A stretch of 6,908 bases of DNA from assembly GCA_045628845.1 (NCBI GenBank), contig JAZQQE010000004.1:1-6908 (forward strand), given 5' to 3'. The notes beneath the pieces were generated by a model. It was not told where the DNA came from. It did no database searches and saw only the letters and a program-made list of their open reading frames with translations. Origin of the DNA: RGIG7949 sp045628845 (GTDB lineage Bacteria > Bacillota > Clostridia > Oscillospirales > Oscillospiraceae). A program made the translations under genes and the position numbers. Shown here piece after piece: positions 4,653-6,908 of this stretch (position 1 is the stretch's first letter; each line of letters begins with the position of its first letter).

Positions 4653-6152
4653 ATGGCAAATAAAGCAGCTATAAAAGACGAATCGGGAAAAAAGATCGGC
4701 GGCACCACTACGATGCTCGATACTCTTCCCTTCGGCACCGAGGAAGACATAGAACGAGATAAACTGAAAACGAGAAAAGAACGGAAGATGCTTCCGGAGA
4801 CTATCACGTCGAAGGATCTTTATAAGGACATCATGCGTATCGCATGGCCTTCCCTTGCAGAGCTTTTCCTCACTTCTCTCGTCAATATGGTCGATATGAT
4901 GATGGTCGGCGGCTGCGGCCCCGAATCCATCGCGGCAATAGGTCTTGCAATGCAGCCCCGAATGCTCATCAATACGGCCATCATGGCGCTCAATACCGGT
5001 GCTACCGCGACGATAGCCCGCGCAAGAGGCGCTCACGATCAGGAGAAAGCAAGCTCCATCCTTCGTCAGGCTCTGATGCTCATCCTTTTCCTCTCCATAA
5101 TAGGCATGGTCCTCGGTACGTGGGGCTCGAGATGGATGATAACCTTCATGGCCAACGGAGGAATCTCTCAGAAGACCATAGACCTTGGCACAAGGTATAT
5201 GCAGGTACAGATGCTGGGTATGCCGATAGCGTCGTTGAGTATGTGCATCACCGCTGCTCTTCGCGGAACCGGCAACTCGAGGCCCTGCATGATCTATAAC
5301 ATCATCGCGAACCTCGTCAATATCTGCGGCAACTGGATACTCATCAACGGTCATCTCGGTGCTCCCGCTCTCGGCGTCGTCGGCGCTTCGATCGCGACCG
5401 TATTCGGCCAGTTCGTGGCGACCGTAATCGCCTTCTGGTGCGTATTCAGCGGTAAGTTCTATCTCCATCTCAGACTCAAGAAGCTTCTCAAATTTGAGAA
5501 AGACGTCATCATGAACATCATTAAGGTCGGCGCTCCGGCCATGTTTGAGCAGCTCATGATGCGTCTCGGTCAGATACTCTTCTCCCGCACCGTCAACTCC
5601 CTCGGCGACCTCAGCACCGCGACTCACCAGATCTGCATCAACATACAGTCTATGTCCATGATGGTCGGACAGGGCTTCGCGGTTTCCGCCACGTCCCTCG
5701 TCGGCCAGAGCCTCGGCAGAAAGAGACTCGATATGGCGGAGCATTACAGCCTGCGCTGCAGACGTATCTCCATGTACGTTTCAATCGTGCTCGGTATCCT
5801 GTTCGCCACGCTCGGCGGCTTCATTGTCGATGAGTTCTATACGGACGACGCTCAGGTCGTTGCTCTTGCTTCCAAGATCATGATCTTCGTCGGCCTCATG
5901 CAGCCCTTCCAGTCCACGCAGTTTGTCGTCGGAGGCGTCCTCAGAGGTGCCGGCGATACGAGATCCACCGCCGTTATCATGCTCATCACCGTTGTCGGTA
6001 TCAGAACGGCTATGGCTTATCTCTGCGTCAACGTTCTCCAGCTCGAACTCTTCGGCGCTTGGATCGCTGTCATGGCAGACCAGTGCCTCAGAGCTCTTCT
6101 CATCTGGCTCAGATACAATCAGGGCAAGTGGAAGACCATCAGGCTCAACTGA
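4653..6152 (+). CDS. MATE-family multidrug/toxin efflux transporter
   Basis: This 499-residue inner-membrane protein probably exports drugs or metabolites in exchange for Na+ or H+. Two homologous MatE halves are recognisable. The first runs from about residue 57: IAWPSLAELFLTSLVNMVDM, then ALNTGATATIARARGA, and further on TAALRGTGNSRPCMIYNIIA with GAPALGVVGASIATVFGQ. The second starts near 290 (APAMFEQLMMRLGQILFSRT) and includes GFAVSATSLVGQSLGRKR and VVGGVLRGAGDTRSTAVIM. About 12 membrane segments are expected. A charged N-terminus of nearly 60 residues precedes the first segment, longer than in most family members, so ATG 4788 (residue 46), with purine-rich sequence before it, is a possible alternative start. 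The substrate cannot be read. It is a single-gene unit with tandem stops (TGA TAA) and a terminator right after. The leader is unusual (strong SD given to a minigene). Confidence 0.93.
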   Translation: MANKAAIKDESGKKIGGTTTMLDTLPFGTEEDIERDKLKTRKERKMLPETITSKDLYKDIMRIAWPSLAELFLTSLVNMVDMMMVGGCGPESIAAIGLAMQPRMLINTAIMALNTGATATIARARGAHDQEKASSILRQALMLILFLSIIGMVLGTWGSRWMITFMANGGISQKTIDLGTRYMQVQMLGMPIASLSMCITAALRGTGNSRPCMIYNIIANLVNICGNWILINGHLGAPALGVVGASIATVFGQFVATVIAFWCVFSGKFYLHLRLKKLLKFEKDVIMNIIKVGAPAMFEQLMMRLGQILFSRTVNSLGDLSTATHQICINIQSMSMMVGQGFAVSATSLVGQSLGRKRLDMAEHYSLRCRRISMYVSIVLGILFATLGGFIVDEFYTDDAQVVALASKIMIFVGLMQPFQSTQFVVGGVLRGAGDTRSTAVIMLITVVGIRTAMAYLCVNVLQLELFGAWIAVMADQCLRALLIWLRYNQGKWKTIRLN

Positions 6153-6160
6153 TAAAACAC

Positions 6161-6198
6161 AAAAAGAGCTGTGTACGAAGATGTACACAGCGCTTTTT
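6161..6198. terminator. Bidirectional terminator between convergent genes
   Basis: GCTGTGTAC (6168-6176) pairs with GTACACAGC (6183-6191) over a 6-nt loop. Beyond one A/G mismatch, AAAAAG (6161-6166) pairs with CTTTTT (6193-6198). Either strand therefore shows a stem followed by a T-run. It starts nine bases after the MATE stop and lies eight bases beyond the Nif3-like stop, so it can end both convergent transcripts. Confidence 0.9.
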
Positions 6199-6205
6199 AT
6201 TAGGC

Positions 6206-6908
6206 TCAGACGTAGAATTCAGCGGTTTGAGAATGAACTTTTGAATAGTGTATCTTCAGCTCGGGAAAAGCATTCCCCATAAGATCATATAGCTTCGGAA
6301 GCACGACGTTTTCGGTGCAGAAATGGTCTCCGTCAACTATATTCATTCCGCGTGCCTTTGCTTCGAGGAATACGTCGTATTTAACGTCGGCGGTGATAAA
6401 AGTATCGCAGTCCAGCTCTGCGGCGAGCGCGAGATAACCTCCGCACGCTCCGCCTCCGACGGCGACGCGGGAAACGGGTCTTCCGGAATCATAGTAACGC
6501 AGTCCGTTCGTTTTCAGCGCGTCCTTCAGCCAAGGGAGATAATCGAAGAGCTTCATTTCTTGCGGGAGCTTCCCTATCCTGCCTATCCCGTATACGCCTT
6601 TTTCGTCCTCTCCCGCTCTCTCGAGCGGCCCGATATCGATAAGTCCGACCGCCTCAGCAAGTGCGTCGTTCACTCCGCCTACGGCGCTGTCGAGGTTCGT
6701 GTGCATGCAGATGCACGATATGCCCGAGCGTATCGCGTCGTATATCTTCCGCGTTTCAGGGTCTCCGCAAATAATGCTTTTTGCCTGAAACGTTATCGGA
6801 TGGTGCGATACGATGAGCTCTGCACCGAGGTCCTTTGCTTCGCGCACGACCTCACGCGTAATATCAAGCGAGAGCAGTATCTTTGACACGTACGCATCGG
6901 GATCTCCT
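6206..6908 (-). CDS. Nif3-like dinuclear metal-centre protein, 5' end cut by the window
   Basis: The reading frame stays open to the window edge, and the residues before the internal GTG at 6887-6889 (GDPDAY, then VSKILLSLDIT) match the usual Nif3 N-terminus. The true start therefore lies beyond 6908, perhaps 35 to 45 codons upstream. About 233 residues are visible. Metal-ligand motifs of the family are present, numbered from the first visible residue: SHHP (H35, H36), HTNLDSAVGG (H69, D73) and DGDHFCTE (H195, E199). The protein is the short form without the central PII-like insert of Bacillus YqfO, similar in size to E. coli YbgI. Members form a hexameric toroid with two metals per subunit. 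The biological role is unsettled, and the old name 'GTP cyclohydrolase 1 type 2' is doubtful. In many Bacillota the gene follows rpoD-trmK, which would lie outside the window. It converges on the MATE gene. Confidence 0.93.
   Translation of the reverse strand, partial: GDPDAYVSKILLSLDITREVVREAKDLGAELIVSHHPITFQAKSIICGDPETRKIYDAIRSGISCICMHTNLDSAVGGVNDALAEAVGLIDIGPLERAGEDEKGVYGIGRIGKLPQEMKLFDYLPWLKDALKTNGLRYYDSGRPVSRVAVGGGACGGYLALAAELDCDTFITADVKYDVFLEAKARGMNIVDGDHFCTENVVLPKLYDLMGNAFPELKIHYSKVHSQTAEFYV

Noticed and set aside
4587..5744. Minus-strand open frame opposite the MATE gene (385 codons)
   Set aside because: It is codon-aligned with the MATE gene, rich in His, Asp and Glu as expected from reverse-complemented membrane codons, and has no recognisable domain.
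6323..6886. Plus-strand frame of 187 codons opposite the Nif3-like gene
   Set aside because: The minus strand encodes clear Nif3 metal-binding motifs. The plus-strand product has no family signature and would start inside the opposing gene.

Overview
The window looks like an ordinary chromosomal stretch from an anaerobic, mid-GC member of the Bacillota, most likely class Clostridia. That placement is an inference from strong purine-rich Shine-Dalgarno (SD) sites, consensus housekeeping-sigma promoters, an ATP-type PEP carboxykinase, a single-domain His/Gln-type amino-acid ABC importer and a Nif3 gene. No mobile element, CRISPR array, phage gene or rRNA is visible, and the codon style is uniform throughout (C-ending codons; TTA, CTA and TCA very rare).

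Layout: (1) 5-89, minus strand: tRNA-Leu(UAG) with encoded CCA, under a good promoter at 132-160. (2) Divergent from it, a promoter at 218-246 drives pckA (293-1873), ATP-dependent PEP carboxykinase, closed by a hairpin terminator at 1895-1932. (3) A promoter at 1975-2003, flanked by several inverted repeats including an ArgR-box-like element, starts a three-gene polar amino-acid ABC importer: lipoprotein substrate-binding protein (2070-2891), permease (2958-3764) and ATPase (3765-4505). A very stable hairpin with a T-run lies between the binding-protein gene and the permease gene, and a canonical GNRA-loop terminator ends the operon at 4511-4539. (4) An extended -10 promoter (4562-4590) and an odd leader (strong SD, hairpin, four-codon minigene in frame with the main gene) precede a MATE-family efflux transporter (4653-6152). 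(5) A nearly symmetrical bidirectional terminator (6161-6198) separates it from a convergent Nif3-family gene on the minus strand, whose 5' end runs off the window at 6908.

The genes do not form one pathway. The three ABC genes clearly work together: a lipid-anchored receptor delivers an amino acid to a permease powered by the ATPase. pckA (PEP/oxaloacetate interconversion), the MATE exporter and Nif3 are separate transcription units. I found no strong evidence for a previously undescribed system. The observations most worth checking are regulatory: the in-frame amber minigene before the MATE gene, the intra-operon terminator in the ABC operon, the ArgR-like operator, and the permease start, which lies inside an extended anti-SD match.
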